Source: Myxococcales bacterium (lineage in GTDB: Bacteria > Myxococcota_A > Polyangia > Fen-1088). Taken from it: DNA of 64,000 bases. The stretch lies in assembly GCA_022184915.1 (NCBI GenBank), contig JAGTJU010000010.1, forward strand, positions 1 to 64,000, read 5' to 3'. Of the stretch, positions 47,958 through 57,012 are shown piece after piece. The position numbers and the translations under genes were made by a program. The notes beneath the pieces were generated by a model that did not search any database, was not told the origin of the DNA, and worked only from the letters and a program-made list of their open reading frames with translations. Position 1 is the stretch's first letter. The number at the start of each line of letters is the position of its first letter.

Positions 47958-49361
47958 TCACGGGGCCGCACCGTCGGCCGGTGCCGTGTGCGCGCCGGCC
48001 TCGCCACCCCCGGGGGCGGCGTCCCAGGCTCCAAAGCAACTCTCGGCCCGATGCGCGAGGGCACGCCGGCGGTCGGCCTTGCCGCCCCGGGGCGCGTCGG
48101 CCAGCGGCGGCATGAGACCGTAATTGATGTTCATCGGAACGAACGGCTCTGCCGGGGCGCGGGGGCGCGTGATGTGATGGTAAAGGGCGCCCATCGCCGT
48201 CTCCGGCGGGGGCGGCGCCACGGGTCTGCCCAGTAGGCGGCCCGCCACGAGCTTACCCGCCACGAGCCCCATGGCCGTGGACTCGATGTAGCCCTCGACC
48301 CCGGTGATTTGGCCTGCCAGATGGACGTGGGGCCGCTGCCGAAGCTCGAGCTCCGGCCCGAGGAGCCGAGGCGCGTCCACGTAGGAGTTGCGGTGAATCG
48401 AGCCGTAGCGCAGGAACTCGGCCTTCTCGAGACCGGGGATCATGCGAAAGATGCGCTGCTGCTCCGGGTAGGCAAGCCGGGTCTGGAACCCGACCAGGTT
48501 GAAGGCCGAGCCGTGCACGTTTTCGGCACGCAGCTGAACCACGGCGTAAGGCCGCCGCCCGGTCCGCGGGTCCGTAAGCCCCACGGGTTTCATCGGGCCG
48601 AACGCCAGGACCTTGTCACCGCGGTCAGCCATGACCTCGATCGGAAGACACCCCTCGAAATACTTGGCTTGCTCGAAGGCATGCGCCTCCACCTTGCGTC
48701 CGGCGCGCACCGCCTCGAGGAAGGCATGGTACTCGTCGCGCGACAGAGGGCAGTTGATGTAGTCACCATCCGGCGCCGCCTCGGGCCGGTCGTTGCCCTT
48801 GTCGTAGCGGGAGGCCCGAAAAGCCTTCGACATGTCGATGGAGTCGGCTTCGACGATGGGCGCAATGGCGTCGTAGAAGTACAAAGGCTTTCCACATAGA
48901 GCCCCCAGCGTGCGCGCCAGGCCCCCTCCCGTGAGCGGCCCCGTGGCCACGATCGTGGGACCCTCGGGCAACGTGTCCACCCTCTGGCGGACGAGCACGA
49001 TGCGCGGATGGAACGCGATTTTGGTGGTGACCCACTTCGCGAAAGCCCAGCGATCCACCGCGAGCGCTTCGCCCGCAGGAACACGCGTGGCGTCGGCGCC
49101 GGCCAGAATCAACGAGCCCGCACGCCGCAACTCCGCCTTCAAGAGACCGGCGGGGTGTTCGGGGCTATCGGAGCGCAGGCTGTTCGAGCACACGATCTCC
49201 GCAAGCAATACGCTGTGATGCGCGGGCGAGATCGCGGCCGGCTTCGATTCGACGAGGCGAACCCGCAAGCCTGCCTCGGCCAGCTGGAAGGCCGCTTCGC
49301 ACCCGGCGAGCCCTCCGCCAATCACGGTGACCCACCCTTCGTGACCTGCCTTCGTTGCCAT
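47958..49361 (-). CDS. trmFO: Methylenetetrahydrofolate-tRNA-(uracil-5-)-methyltransferase TrmFO
   Basis: 467 aa from ATG 49361 with AGGTGA upstream. FAD-binding VTVIGGGLAGCEAAFQLAEAG, then AEIVCSNSLRSD, GPLTGGGLARTLG, YFYDAIAPIVEADSID, YINCPLSRDEYHAF, and PYAVVQLRAEN. TrmFO makes m5U54 in tRNA using methylene-THF and FADH2. Its presence instead of TrmA is usual in Firmicutes and delta-proteobacteria. The C-terminal 40 residues are disordered. Confidence 0.93.
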   Translation of the reverse strand: MATKAGHEGWVTVIGGGLAGCEAAFQLAEAGLRVRLVESKPAAISPAHHSVLLAEIVCSNSLRSDSPEHPAGLLKAELRRAGSLILAGADATRVPAGEALAVDRWAFAKWVTTKIAFHPRIVLVRQRVDTLPEGPTIVATGPLTGGGLARTLGALCGKPLYFYDAIAPIVEADSIDMSKAFRASRYDKGNDRPEAAPDGDYINCPLSRDEYHAFLEAVRAGRKVEAHAFEQAKYFEGCLPIEVMADRGDKVLAFGPMKPVGLTDPRTGRRPYAVVQLRAENVHGSAFNLVGFQTRLAYPEQQRIFRMIPGLEKAEFLRYGSIHRNSYVDAPRLLGPELELRQRPHVHLAGQITGVEGYIESTAMGLVAGKLVAGRLLGRPVAPPPPETAMGALYHHITRPRAPAEPFVPMNINYGLMPPLADAPRGGKADRRRALAHRAESCFGAWDAAPGGGEAGAHTAPADGAAP

Positions 49362-49387
49362 GTTCGTCACCTCAGCCCCACCCTTGT

Positions 49388-49795
49388 TCAGTCGAGGTCG
49401 GGCGGCACGCAGGCCCGGCGCCCGAGCTGCTGGGCCTGTACGAACTCCGCGCGCTCCGAGCAAGTCGCCGCCACCTCGGCAGGACGGGCGCGGTTACAGT
49501 CGCTCGTGCCAAAGCAGCCGAGAAAACAGTAGTTCACGCCGTCGGAGTGGGTCACGCAGGCAGCCGTGACCGGACAATCACTATCTTTTCCGCAAGGTGT
49601 GAGCCCACAGTACCCCCCCTTGAAGGGCAAGCAGGTCGGGGCGAAGCTAGGACAATCCGCAGCAGATTCGCAGGCTGCCCCCAAGCTGGCCCGTTCCGTC
49701 TCGAAGTCGCTGGAGCAGGCTCCCAGCGCCCAAGCAAGCACGGCGAACCCGGCCGCCCGCAACACGGCCGAGCCTCCGTCACGAAACCGCGGCAT
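49388..49795 (-). CDS. Cysteine-rich lipoprotein
   Basis: 135 aa from ATG 49795. Signal peptide with lipobox ALGACSS; then about 12 Cys in two clusters (CESAADCPSFAPTCLPFKGGYCG, CGKDSDCPVTAACVTHSDGVNYCFLGCFGTSDC), probably disulphide-bonded in the periplasm. Cys-rich modules like this are scattered in Myxococcota lipoproteins. Its start lies 17 bases inside the 3' end of topA, so it is coupled to topA. Confidence 0.7.
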   Translation of the reverse strand: MPRFRDGGSAVLRAAGFAVLAWALGACSSDFETERASLGAACESAADCPSFAPTCLPFKGGYCGLTPCGKDSDCPVTAACVTHSDGVNYCFLGCFGTSDCNRARPAEVAATCSERAEFVQAQQLGRRACVPPDLD

Positions 49796-52475
49796 GCCCC
49801 CTGTCTCCCGACGCGTCTGGCAAGGGACCTTCCTCGGTTCCCCCCTCGGCGCCGCCCACGTCGGCCGTGTAGCCACAACCGGGAACCGGACATCGCAGCC
49901 GAGCACCCGTGCGAAGCACTTTCTCTACCAGGAACTTCGAGTCGCACTGGGGGCATGCCGTGGGCACGGGTTTGTCCCAAGACACGTAGTCGCAGTTCGT
50001 CTTGCTGTAGTTCGAGCAGCCGTAGAACACCTTGCCCTTGCGCGACCGCTTCTCCGTCAAAAAGCCGTTGCACCCCTCCTTGGGGCAGTCGACACCCAAC
50101 GACAATGGCTTGGTGGTCTTGCATTCCGGGTAGCGCGTGCAGGCCAGGAACTCTCCGAAGCGGCCCCGGCGAATCACCATGGGCTCGCTACAGGTCGGGC
50201 ACGATTCGCCAGACGGACGCTCCGTGGCGACCACCTGAATGGTGCCATCTTCTCCGCGGACGTATTCCTTGGTGTTCTTGCACTCGGGATAACCCGAACA
50301 GGCGAGGAAGTGCCCGTTGCGACCCCACTTGATGACCATGGTGGCGCCACACTTTTCGCAGTTGATGTCGGTGGGGATCTCTTCGCGCTTGACGTCGCGC
50401 ATCTCCACCTTCGCCTTCGCCACGTCCTGCTTGAACGGCTCGTAGAAGGAGCCGAGCAGCTTCACCCAGTCGACCTCGCCCTCCTCGACCTTGTCGAGCT
50501 GCTCTTCCATCTGGGCGGTGAAGTCGGTGCTGACGATCTCGGGAAAGCTGCTGACGAGCAGCCCGTTGACCATGACGCCGAGCTCGGTGGGATACAGCCG
50601 GCCTTCTTTGCGCTCGACGTAGCCGCGGTCTTGTACGGTGGAGAGGATCGTGGCGTAGGTCGACGGGCGACCAATGCCTTTTTCTTCCAGCTCCTTGACC
50701 AGGGTGGCTTCGGAAAAGCGTGGCGGAGGCTGAGTGAAGTGCTGTTCGGGCTTGGTGGCGAGCAGCTTGAGGGTCTCGCCCTCGTGGATGTCAGGCAAAC
50801 GCCCCTCGGCGTCTTCGTCCGCGGCGTCTTCGACGATCTCGCGGTAGACCTCGAGGAACCCGGGGCTCTTGAGTACCTGACCGGTGGCACGCAAGTCTAC
50901 CCGCCCCGCCTTGATCTCGATCGATGTTTGGTCGAAGACCGCGGGCACCATCTGACACGCCACGAAGCGGTTCCAGATGAGCGTGTAGAGCTTGAGCAGA
51001 TCCTCGGTTTCCTTCGGATCCCGCCCCCCGCCGCCGCTTTGCTCGATGAGCCGTCGCACGGTCTCCGGATCGTACTTCGTGCTGGTGGGGCGAATCGCCT
51101 CGTGGGCGTCTTGTGCGCTTTTTTTGGTCTTGAAGACGTTGGGCGCCTCGGGCACGGACTTCTGACCGTACTTTTCGCCGATGAAGGTCCTTACCTCCCG
51201 CAAGGCGTCGTCGGACAGGCGGGTCGAGTCGGTACGCATGTACGTGATGAGACCGACGGGGCCTTCTTCGCCAAGCTCCATGCCTTCGTACAGACGCTGC
51301 GCGAGGCCCATCGTCTTTTTGGGCGAAAAGCGCAGCTTGCTCGAAGCCTCCTGTTGGAGCTTGGAGGTGATGAATGGCGCCGGCGGGTTCTTGCGGCGCT
51401 CCTTGCGCTCGACGCCCGCCACCACGAGCGGGTTCGACTTGACGATCGCCTCGGCCGCCCGCGCCTTACCCTCGTCGCGCAGGTCGAGCTTCTCACCGTC
51501 GAGGCGAACGCCGCGGGCGGTGAAGGGAGGTGGCGATGCCCCCTCCACATCCACGTCCAGCGTCCAGTACTCCTCGGGCTTGAAGGCCTTGATCTCGTCT
51601 TCGCGTTCCACCACGAGCCGTACGGCCACGGACTGCACGCGGCCCGCAGACAGACCCCGCTTCACCTTGGTCCACAGTACGGGGCTGATCTCGTAGCCCA
51701 CCAAGCGATCCAGAATGCGTCGCGCCTGCTGCGAATCGAACTTGTGCGGGTTCAATTCGATGGGATGTTCGATCGCCTCGTTCACCGCCTTCTTCGTGAT
51801 TTCGTTGAAGAGCACCCGCTTGATGTTCGGGTTGGCGTCTCGGATCTCTTCCGCGATATGCCAGGCAATGGCTTCCCCTTCACGATCGGGGTCGGGTGCA
51901 AGGAAGACCTGGTCGACCTTTTTGGCCGCAGCTTTGATCTCGGCGAGCACCTTCTTTTTGCCGTCGATGACGACGTAGTCGGGGGAGAACCCTTTTTGGA
52001 TGTCGACGCCGATGTTCTTCTTCGGCAGATCTTTGACGTGCCCCACGGAGGCCTTCACGACGAAGCCCGCGCCCAGGTACTTCGTGATCGTTTTGGCCTT
52101 GGCAGGCGACTCGACGACGACGAGCGCCCCCGCCCTTTTGCCCGAGCTCTTGCCGGCTTTGCGCCCGCTCGGCTTGTCGGTAGCGGCGTCATCTTCGACG
52201 TCGGCACCAAGTTCGTCCACCAGGTCTTCGACCTCGTCTTCGGCCCGAGGCACCGCTTTTCCGGGTTTGGCCTTCGCGGGCACAGCCTTGGCCTTCGCGG
52301 GTACGGCCTTGGCCTTCGCGACGCTCACCACCTTGGCTTTGGCGGGCTGGGCCGCCTTGGCTTTGACGGCCTTGGCTTTGACGGCTTTCGCTTTGGTCGG
52401 CTTGGCTGCGGGCTGCCCCGCCACCGCGTCCACCTTGACGTCCGCGTCCTTCGTTTCCGCTTTTTTAGTGGCCAT
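49779..52475 (-). CDS. topA: DNA topoisomerase I
   Basis: 898 aa. Toprim domain begins with ALVVVESPAKAKTITKYLG; the active-site tyrosine lies in LITYMRTDSTRLSDDALREV. Three zinc-ribbon C4 modules follow near the C-terminus (CEKCGATMVIKWGRNGHFLACSGYPEC, CPTCSEPMVIRRGRFGEFLACTRYPEC, CPKEGCNGFL). The first about 130 residues are an unusual Lys/Ala/Val/Pro-rich extension (AKAKAVKAKAV-type repeats) not in the family core. DprA precedes it with an 11-base overlap. Confidence 0.94.
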   Translation of the reverse strand: MATKKAETKDADVKVDAVAGQPAAKPTKAKAVKAKAVKAKAAQPAKAKVVSVAKAKAVPAKAKAVPAKAKPGKAVPRAEDEVEDLVDELGADVEDDAATDKPSGRKAGKSSGKRAGALVVVESPAKAKTITKYLGAGFVVKASVGHVKDLPKKNIGVDIQKGFSPDYVVIDGKKKVLAEIKAAAKKVDQVFLAPDPDREGEAIAWHIAEEIRDANPNIKRVLFNEITKKAVNEAIEHPIELNPHKFDSQQARRILDRLVGYEISPVLWTKVKRGLSAGRVQSVAVRLVVEREDEIKAFKPEEYWTLDVDVEGASPPPFTARGVRLDGEKLDLRDEGKARAAEAIVKSNPLVVAGVERKERRKNPPAPFITSKLQQEASSKLRFSPKKTMGLAQRLYEGMELGEEGPVGLITYMRTDSTRLSDDALREVRTFIGEKYGQKSVPEAPNVFKTKKSAQDAHEAIRPTSTKYDPETVRRLIEQSGGGGRDPKETEDLLKLYTLIWNRFVACQMVPAVFDQTSIEIKAGRVDLRATGQVLKSPGFLEVYREIVEDAADEDAEGRLPDIHEGETLKLLATKPEQHFTQPPPRFSEATLVKELEEKGIGRPSTYATILSTVQDRGYVERKEGRLYPTELGVMVNGLLVSSFPEIVSTDFTAQMEEQLDKVEEGEVDWVKLLGSFYEPFKQDVAKAKVEMRDVKREEIPTDINCEKCGATMVIKWGRNGHFLACSGYPECKNTKEYVRGEDGTIQVVATERPSGESCPTCSEPMVIRRGRFGEFLACTRYPECKTTKPLSLGVDCPKEGCNGFLTEKRSRKGKVFYGCSNYSKTNCDYVSWDKPVPTACPQCDSKFLVEKVLRTGARLRCPVPGCGYTADVGGAEGGTEEGPLPDASGDRGHAAVS
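52270..52311 (-). repeat. 21-base tandem repeats in topA N-terminus
   Basis: Units at 52270-52290 and 52291-52311, plus a partial third, encode PAKAKAV-type repeats in the basic N-terminal extension. Confidence 0.75.
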
Positions 52476-53328
52476 GAATCGTCCTCGTCACCTCGTATCG
52501 ACTACCCGCCCCGCGATGAACCCATCCCTCGAGCTCTGCTTCGACCAAAGCGGCCATCACATCGGAGAGAGGCCGGCCCAGGTAAAGCGCCACCGCGGCA
52601 GGTGTTTCCATGCCCGCCCGGAGCGCCTCGACGACGGGGGGCACGACGGCCTCAGCCCGCGCGCCTGAGGGAGCCCCGGCAGGGCGGTCCGAGAGGGCTT
52701 GCAAAAGGCTTGCCTTGTCGGTGACCGGCCAGGCCATGCCTGACTGGAGAAGCCAATCGGTGCCGGCAGAGCCCGGCAGAGCCAGCAGTCGTTTGCCGCG
52801 TCGATGCGCAAGACGCGCCGTGACGAGCGCCCCTGATCGCAGCCGCGCTTCGATCACCACCACCGCCTGTGCGAGGGCCACGATCAGCCGGTTGCGCACG
52901 GGAAACTGTCCGGGACGCGGGCCCGTGCCGGGTGGGTACTCCGACAAGAGCCCGCCCTGGGCGGCAATGCGTCCGAAGAGGGGCCCGTGCCGATCCGGGT
53001 AGATCACGTCGACACCACACCCGAGCACCGCAAAGGTGAAGCCCCCTGCTTCCAAGGTGCCCTCGTGTCCTGCGGCATCGATACCCAAAGCGCCTCCGGA
53101 CACCGTTCCGTAACCCTCACGGACGAGGTCAGCCGCCCAGCGCTTCGCCACATCACAGCCCTGACGGGAGGCCGCTCGCGACCCGACCACTCCCACCACG
53201 GGCTGCTCCGGCAAGGCGCCCCGCACCCAGACCCCCGGAAGGGGCTTTGGCAACTGGGCCAGCCCCGACGGGAAGCCAGGGTCGTGGGCGGGGACGAAAC
53301 GGAGCTCGTTCGAGGACAACATCGCCAT
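52465..53328 (-). CDS. dprA: DNA-processing protein DprA (Smf)
   Basis: 287 aa from ATG 53328. The Rossmann-like core of DprA is complete: VVGVVGSRAASRQGCDVAKRWAADLVREGYGTVSGGALGIDAAGHEGTL, VLGCGVDVIYPDRH, GGLLSEYPPGTGPRPGQFPVRNRLIVALAQAVVVIEA. The C-terminal winged helix (ALYLGRPLSDVMAALVEAELEGWV) is present, but the usual N-terminal SAM domain is missing, giving a shorter form. DprA loads RecA on incoming ssDNA. Ends in an overlap with topA. An alternative start at 53523 would add a basic, non-homologous stretch. Confidence 0.9.
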   Translation of the reverse strand: MAMLSSNELRFVPAHDPGFPSGLAQLPKPLPGVWVRGALPEQPVVGVVGSRAASRQGCDVAKRWAADLVREGYGTVSGGALGIDAAGHEGTLEAGGFTFAVLGCGVDVIYPDRHGPLFGRIAAQGGLLSEYPPGTGPRPGQFPVRNRLIVALAQAVVVIEARLRSGALVTARLAHRRGKRLLALPGSAGTDWLLQSGMAWPVTDKASLLQALSDRPAGAPSGARAEAVVPPVVEALRAGMETPAAVALYLGRPLSDVMAALVEAELEGWVHRGAGSRYEVTRTIHGH

Positions 53329-53442
53329 TGCGCGAGTTGTCGGTCCCAGCTCGGGGAAAGTTTCAGGAAATCGTGCCACCGTGGGCTTCCGATTCCGCTC
53401 CCCCACCCAAGGGTTCACGAGCCCCTCAACGCCCAGACCGAC

Positions 53443-53457
53443 GCCCGAAATTCGGGC
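53443..53457. promoter_or_regulatory. Perfect palindrome upstream of dprA
   Basis: GCCCGAA, A, TTCGGGC. 115 bases upstream of dprA ATG. Could be an operator. Confidence 0.3.
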
Positions 53458-53549
53458 CCTCGGGGCGGGCACGACGGCCCACCCGGCGGCACCACGTCGC
53501 GTCGAAACAGCCAGGGGCATCAAGACGGCAAGAGGTAGCGCCGTGCCCC

Positions 53550-53625
53550 CCCGGGGTCAAGGCCGCGTCCCCAAGTGCCCGGAAACCCGAGCTTCTACCT
53601 CCCAAAGCGCCGGGGTGACCCCGGG
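53550..53625. repeat. 10-bp inverted repeat
   Basis: CCCGGGGTCA (53550-53559) and TGACCCCGGG (53616-53625). A spacer of 56 bases makes a simple hairpin less likely; may be the 3' region of the lysM transcript. Confidence 0.35.
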
Positions 53626-53668
53626 TCAGAAACGGCCAGGCCTGCGACAAAGGCCATGACTTGCCGAG

Positions 53669-54970
53669 TCAGTAGCCCCGCCGGGTCTCCGTGAACTCAC
53701 CCACCCGAATCTCCTTGCTGGACTTCGACACCCAGGCCACCGCCGCCGCCTCGCGCACGTCCACGACGAGCAGCTCCGCCACGATCTCTTTGGGAAACTT
53801 CGTGTCGAAGGTATCCCAGCCCTCCATCAGGGGGCGGTACCCGTCGCCTTGCCGGATCACGTACGAGCGGTTGCCCACCCGCAGCCCGTCCTTGCGCCCC
53901 CGCGACAGGACCACGAAGTCCTGCTCGGCGAGCATGAAGGTGGGTGAGAAGGTGGCCACGATCTTGGACTCCAGGCTCACCTCGGATGCGAGGGGGCGGA
54001 CCTGCTTGAAGGCCTGCACCCGCTTGCTCACGTAGTAGCCTCGTTCGACCGGCTCCGTCAGGTCGACCAGGGTGCCCCGCCCGGTGGTCTCGTCAGCGAT
54101 CTGGTTGACCACGACATCCCCGTGGATCCTCACGAGGTAGCCAAGCACCTTGCCGCTCGCAGGGTCTTTGATCGGCGCACCCTTGTCCACGGTGAACACC
54201 GTGTACCGTTCACCCGCGACCAGGCGCTGGGTCTTCGGAAAGGCAAGGTAGGCGGAGTCGCCCGACGCCAGCATGATCTTCTCCTCGCGTGAACCGCTGA
54301 TGCGGGCCGCCGCACGCAAATCGTCCGTGGCCACCATGCCGGCTTCGCGTAGCTTGATCGCTCGAACGGCTCCGGACTGCGCGGCACGCGCCGGGGATAG
54401 ATCCTCGGCTAGCGACACGGGTAGCTCCCCCCCGGCCCCCGGCCTGAGCCGAATCGCGTCGCCGGTGAAGATCCAGTGCGGGTTGGTCACCTGGGGGTTC
54501 AGGGCCCACAGCTGCGGCCACCGCCAGGGATCGCCAAAGTAGCGGCCGCAGAGGGACCACAAGGTATCGCCATCGGTCACCTGATGGAGCTCGGGCACCT
54601 CGGTGACCTCGGGCGACGCCTCGCTACCGTAGTCGCTGGGATACCCCTCTTCCTCTTCCTCTTCGTCGCCGCCGCCGAGGCGAGCCCGCGAAACGGATGC
54701 GGGGGTGTCCCGGGGCGGGGTCGACACGTTGTCGGGCGCCTCCGCTGGCTTGGACTTTCGGTTGAGCCGTCCGAAGCTGACCGAAGCGGCCGGCGTTTCA
54801 CCCCGCTCGATCGCATCCACGTCAGGCAACGGCGCCGCTTCGTTGTCTTGCAGGGCGCGCATCGTGTCTCGCACCGAGGGCTCCTGGGCAAAGGGCGACC
54901 CTCCCGTCGCGGACATCACACAGAACCAAGCAGCCCCGCTCCATATTCGACGCTTTCCTGTCGCCTTCAT
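53669..54970 (-). CDS. LysM-domain secreted protein
   Basis: 433 aa. A signal peptide (WSGAAWFCVMSATGGSPFAQ) precedes a disordered acidic region (GGGDEEEEEEGYPSDYGSE). One LysM-like unit at about 130-180 (HQVTDGDTLWSLCGRYFGDPWRWPQLWALNPQVTNPHWIFTGDAIRL) likely binds peptidoglycan. The C-terminal 240 residues form a beta-rich domain with unknown fold (LASGDSAYLAFPKTQRLVAGERYTVFT...). It lies 11 bases after cpoB and probably belongs to the same transcript. Possibly envelope-anchored. Confidence 0.82.
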   Translation of the reverse strand: MKATGKRRIWSGAAWFCVMSATGGSPFAQEPSVRDTMRALQDNEAAPLPDVDAIERGETPAASVSFGRLNRKSKPAEAPDNVSTPPRDTPASVSRARLGGGDEEEEEEGYPSDYGSEASPEVTEVPELHQVTDGDTLWSLCGRYFGDPWRWPQLWALNPQVTNPHWIFTGDAIRLRPGAGGELPVSLAEDLSPARAAQSGAVRAIKLREAGMVATDDLRAAARISGSREEKIMLASGDSAYLAFPKTQRLVAGERYTVFTVDKGAPIKDPASGKVLGYLVRIHGDVVVNQIADETTGRGTLVDLTEPVERGYYVSKRVQAFKQVRPLASEVSLESKIVATFSPTFMLAEQDFVVLSRGRKDGLRVGNRSYVIRQGDGYRPLMEGWDTFDTKFPKEIVAELLVVDVREAAAVAWVSKSSKEIRVGEFTETRRGY

Positions 54971-54981
54971 CGCTTTCTCCC

Positions 54982-55947
54982 TCAGGGACGAACGCCCCCC
55001 ACGCCGGGTTCATCCTCGGTGTTGCCGCCGTCCAGCTCGGCCACACGTTGTTTGGCCAAAGCGGCTGCGGGATGGGCGGCGTACCGCTCCGCCAATTCTC
55101 GCAAGGTGCTTCGCCCGGCCGCCTCGTTGCCGAGGGCCACGTAAGCCAGGCCCACCTTCAAGAGGGCGTCGGGCACCTTGTTTCCCGCCGGGTATTCGTC
55201 CGCCACCTTTCGGAATTCGCGCACGGCGGTCACGAAATCCTTGAGATCGTAGTAACACTCGGCCAGCCAGTACTGCGCGTTGTCGGCGTAGTCGTGCTTG
55301 GCGAAGCGGCGCAGGAACTCGCGAAAGCCGGCTGCGGCGTCGGCATGCCGTCCGCCCCGAAGGTGCTCGAGCGCATGTCGGTAGAGCGCCTGGGGCGCTT
55401 CGTCAGAGCTCGTGACGGCGAGGCGTTTGGGTTCGCCCGCCGCGACGCCGGAGGGGGGCCTGACCGGCGGGGCCACGGCCAGACGAACCGCCGCGGGGGC
55501 CCGATCCTCAGCGCCCTCGATGCCGACCTGGCTTCCGTCACCCACGAGACGCAGCAGGGGTCGGTGGCGTGAGGGCTTGGCGGCGTCGCCCGCATACTCC
55601 ACCGTGCCCTCGTCACCGAAGCTGTAGACCGCGGTCTCGGAAGCCTCGATCCCCGGCACCTCGTCACCCGGTCTGAGCGTGACCCGGGGCAGGCGGGCTG
55701 GTGCAACGACCGCTGGTTCCTCCGGCGCTTCCCGCCCTCCGACCTTGTCGCTCAACACGAACACCTGGTTCTCGAGCTCCTCGATACGCCTCAGGTACTC
55801 GGTGTTCTGCGCCCTCAACGACGCAATCGTCTGGTTCAGATCCTGTACCTTCACAGACGTCGGATGCGGGGCACAGGCACCGAGGCCCATGGCCAGGGCG
55901 GCCACCCCGAGACTCTGGCGCAAATGGCTCCGTACTTCTGGCTTCAT
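54982..55947 (-). CDS. CpoB/YbgF-like TPR lipoprotein
   Basis: 321 aa. Lipobox LGAC (MGLGACAPHP) follows a signal peptide. An N-terminal coiled coil (VQDLNQTIASLRAQNTEYLRRIEELENQVFVL) precedes a linker and TPR repeats at the C-terminus: ALYRHALEHLRGGRHADAAAGFREFLRRFAKHDYADNAQYWLAECYYDLKDFVTAVREFRKVADEYPAGNKVPDALLKVGLAY. The layout matches the Tol-Pal-associated CpoB (YbgF), although no pal or tolB is nearby. ATG 55947 is preceded by a strongly structured leader (see 55951-56046). Confidence 0.82.
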   Translation of the reverse strand: MKPEVRSHLRQSLGVAALAMGLGACAPHPTSVKVQDLNQTIASLRAQNTEYLRRIEELENQVFVLSDKVGGREAPEEPAVVAPARLPRVTLRPGDEVPGIEASETAVYSFGDEGTVEYAGDAAKPSRHRPLLRLVGDGSQVGIEGAEDRAPAAVRLAVAPPVRPPSGVAAGEPKRLAVTSSDEAPQALYRHALEHLRGGRHADAAAGFREFLRRFAKHDYADNAQYWLAECYYDLKDFVTAVREFRKVADEYPAGNKVPDALLKVGLAYVALGNEAAGRSTLRELAERYAAHPAAALAKQRVAELDGGNTEDEPGVGGVRP

Positions 55948-55950
55948 TCC

Positions 55951-56046
55951 GACCCGTTCGCGGACAGGAGACGCTTGCCGTCTCCTCGAGGGAGACGTGG
56001 GCCTCTTTACCGAACCCGAGCAGGATCGGTACTTTCGGAACGGGTC
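55951..56046 (-). promoter_or_regulatory. Structured mRNA leader with mutually exclusive hairpins upstream of cpoB
   Basis: On the minus strand, GACCCGTTC (56046-56038) pairs with GAACGGGTC (55959-55951), a 9-bp helix ending three bases before the ATG at 55947. Inside are three alternating arms: CGTCTCC (55997-55991), GGAGACG (55985-55979), CGTCTCC (55973-55967). The central arm can pair with either neighbour through a 5-base loop, giving two exclusive 7-bp hairpins. CCGA/TCGG adds a small stem. No known riboswitch was recognised. Confidence 0.5.
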
Positions 56047-56076
56047 TTGAGTCGAGGCGCCAGGAAACTGACGACG

Positions 56077-57012
56077 CTACCCAAGGGCAGCCAGAATGTC
56101 CGCCGCGCCTTCGGCGAGCAGCGCCTGGGCCACCTCGGCCCCGAGCGCCGCTGCGGCGGCCCGGGGCGCCGAGCGGCTCACCCGGAGCACCTGCCCCCCA
56201 TCCGGCCGCCCCACGAGCCCCGTGAGCGTCAGTGTGTCAGCGGAAAGCACGGCGTGGCCCCCCACGGGCGTGCGGCACGAGCCCCCAAGCGCGGCCATCA
56301 AGGCGCGCTCCGCAGTGGCCGCCGCCCGGCTGTCCGGATCGTCGAGCGCCGCCAGGGCTTCGTTGACGAAGCTTGGGCCCTGGCGGGTCTCGATGGCCAT
56401 GCAGCCCTGGCCAATTGCGGGCAGCATCACCGCGGGCTCGAGCCGCTCGGTGATGCGCGCACCGTACCCCAGGCGATCCAGGCCTGCGCAGGCCAGCACC
56501 GCCGCGTCCACGAACCCCTCGTCGAGCTTGCGCAGGCGTGTGTCCACATTCCCGCGGAACAGTTCGATCTGCAGATCGGGTCGCAACGCCCGGAGCTGGC
56601 AGGTGCGCCGCAAACTCGAGGTGCCCACGCGGGCCCCGCGCGGCAAGTCCCGCAACGTCGCGCCCGCACGTGACAGCCACGCGTCCCGGGCATCTGCGCG
56701 GGGCGGGAACGCCGCCAGGAAGAGGCTGTCGGGCAAGGAGGCGGGCACATCCTTGAGGCTATGCACCGCAAGGTCGACGGCGCCCGACAGCAGCGCCTCT
56801 TCGATCTCCTTGACCCACACGGCCTTGCCACCCACGTCGGAGACAGGCCCCGCCTGGAAACGGTCCCCGCTGGTCACGATGATCTCCAGCCGGACCTCCA
56901 AACCCGGGTTTTCCTCGCGCAGACGGGCAGCCACGTGTTCGGCTTGCCAGCGCGCCAGGGCGCTGCCGCGGGTCCCGATGATCAAGCGCGCTGCTGTGCC
57001 AGATACCTTCAT
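56077..57012 (-). CDS. hemC: Hydroxymethylbilane synthase (porphobilinogen deaminase)
   Basis: 311 aa. Signatures: LIIGTRGSALARWQAEHVA, DLAVHSLKDVPASLPDSLFLAAFPPRADARDAWLS, RVGTSSLRRTCQLRALRPDLQIELFRGNVDTRLRKLD, and the cofactor-binding cysteine in LGGSCRTPVGGH. It links four porphobilinogens. ATG 57012 overlaps the hemA stop by four bases (ATGA), so the genes are coupled. Confidence 0.94.
   Translation of the reverse strand: MKVSGTAARLIIGTRGSALARWQAEHVAARLREENPGLEVRLEIIVTSGDRFQAGPVSDVGGKAVWVKEIEEALLSGAVDLAVHSLKDVPASLPDSLFLAAFPPRADARDAWLSRAGATLRDLPRGARVGTSSLRRTCQLRALRPDLQIELFRGNVDTRLRKLDEGFVDAAVLACAGLDRLGYGARITERLEPAVMLPAIGQGCMAIETRQGPSFVNEALAALDDPDSRAAATAERALMAALGGSCRTPVGGHAVLSADTLTLTGLVGRPDGGQVLRVSRSAPRAAAAALGAEVAQALLAEGAADILAALG

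Larger units (their letters stand above)
53329..53668. other. Intergenic region, 340 bases
   Basis: Between dprA start and the lysM gene stop. Holds a perfect palindrome (53443-53457) and a 10-bp inverted repeat with a 56-base spacer (53550-53625). Part could be an N-terminal extension of dprA if 53523 is the true start. No small gene is convincing. Confidence 0.5.

Noticed and set aside
47958-48064. Extension of the DUF998-like gene into trmFO
   Set aside because: It would overlap a conserved gene by over 100 bases without added homology.
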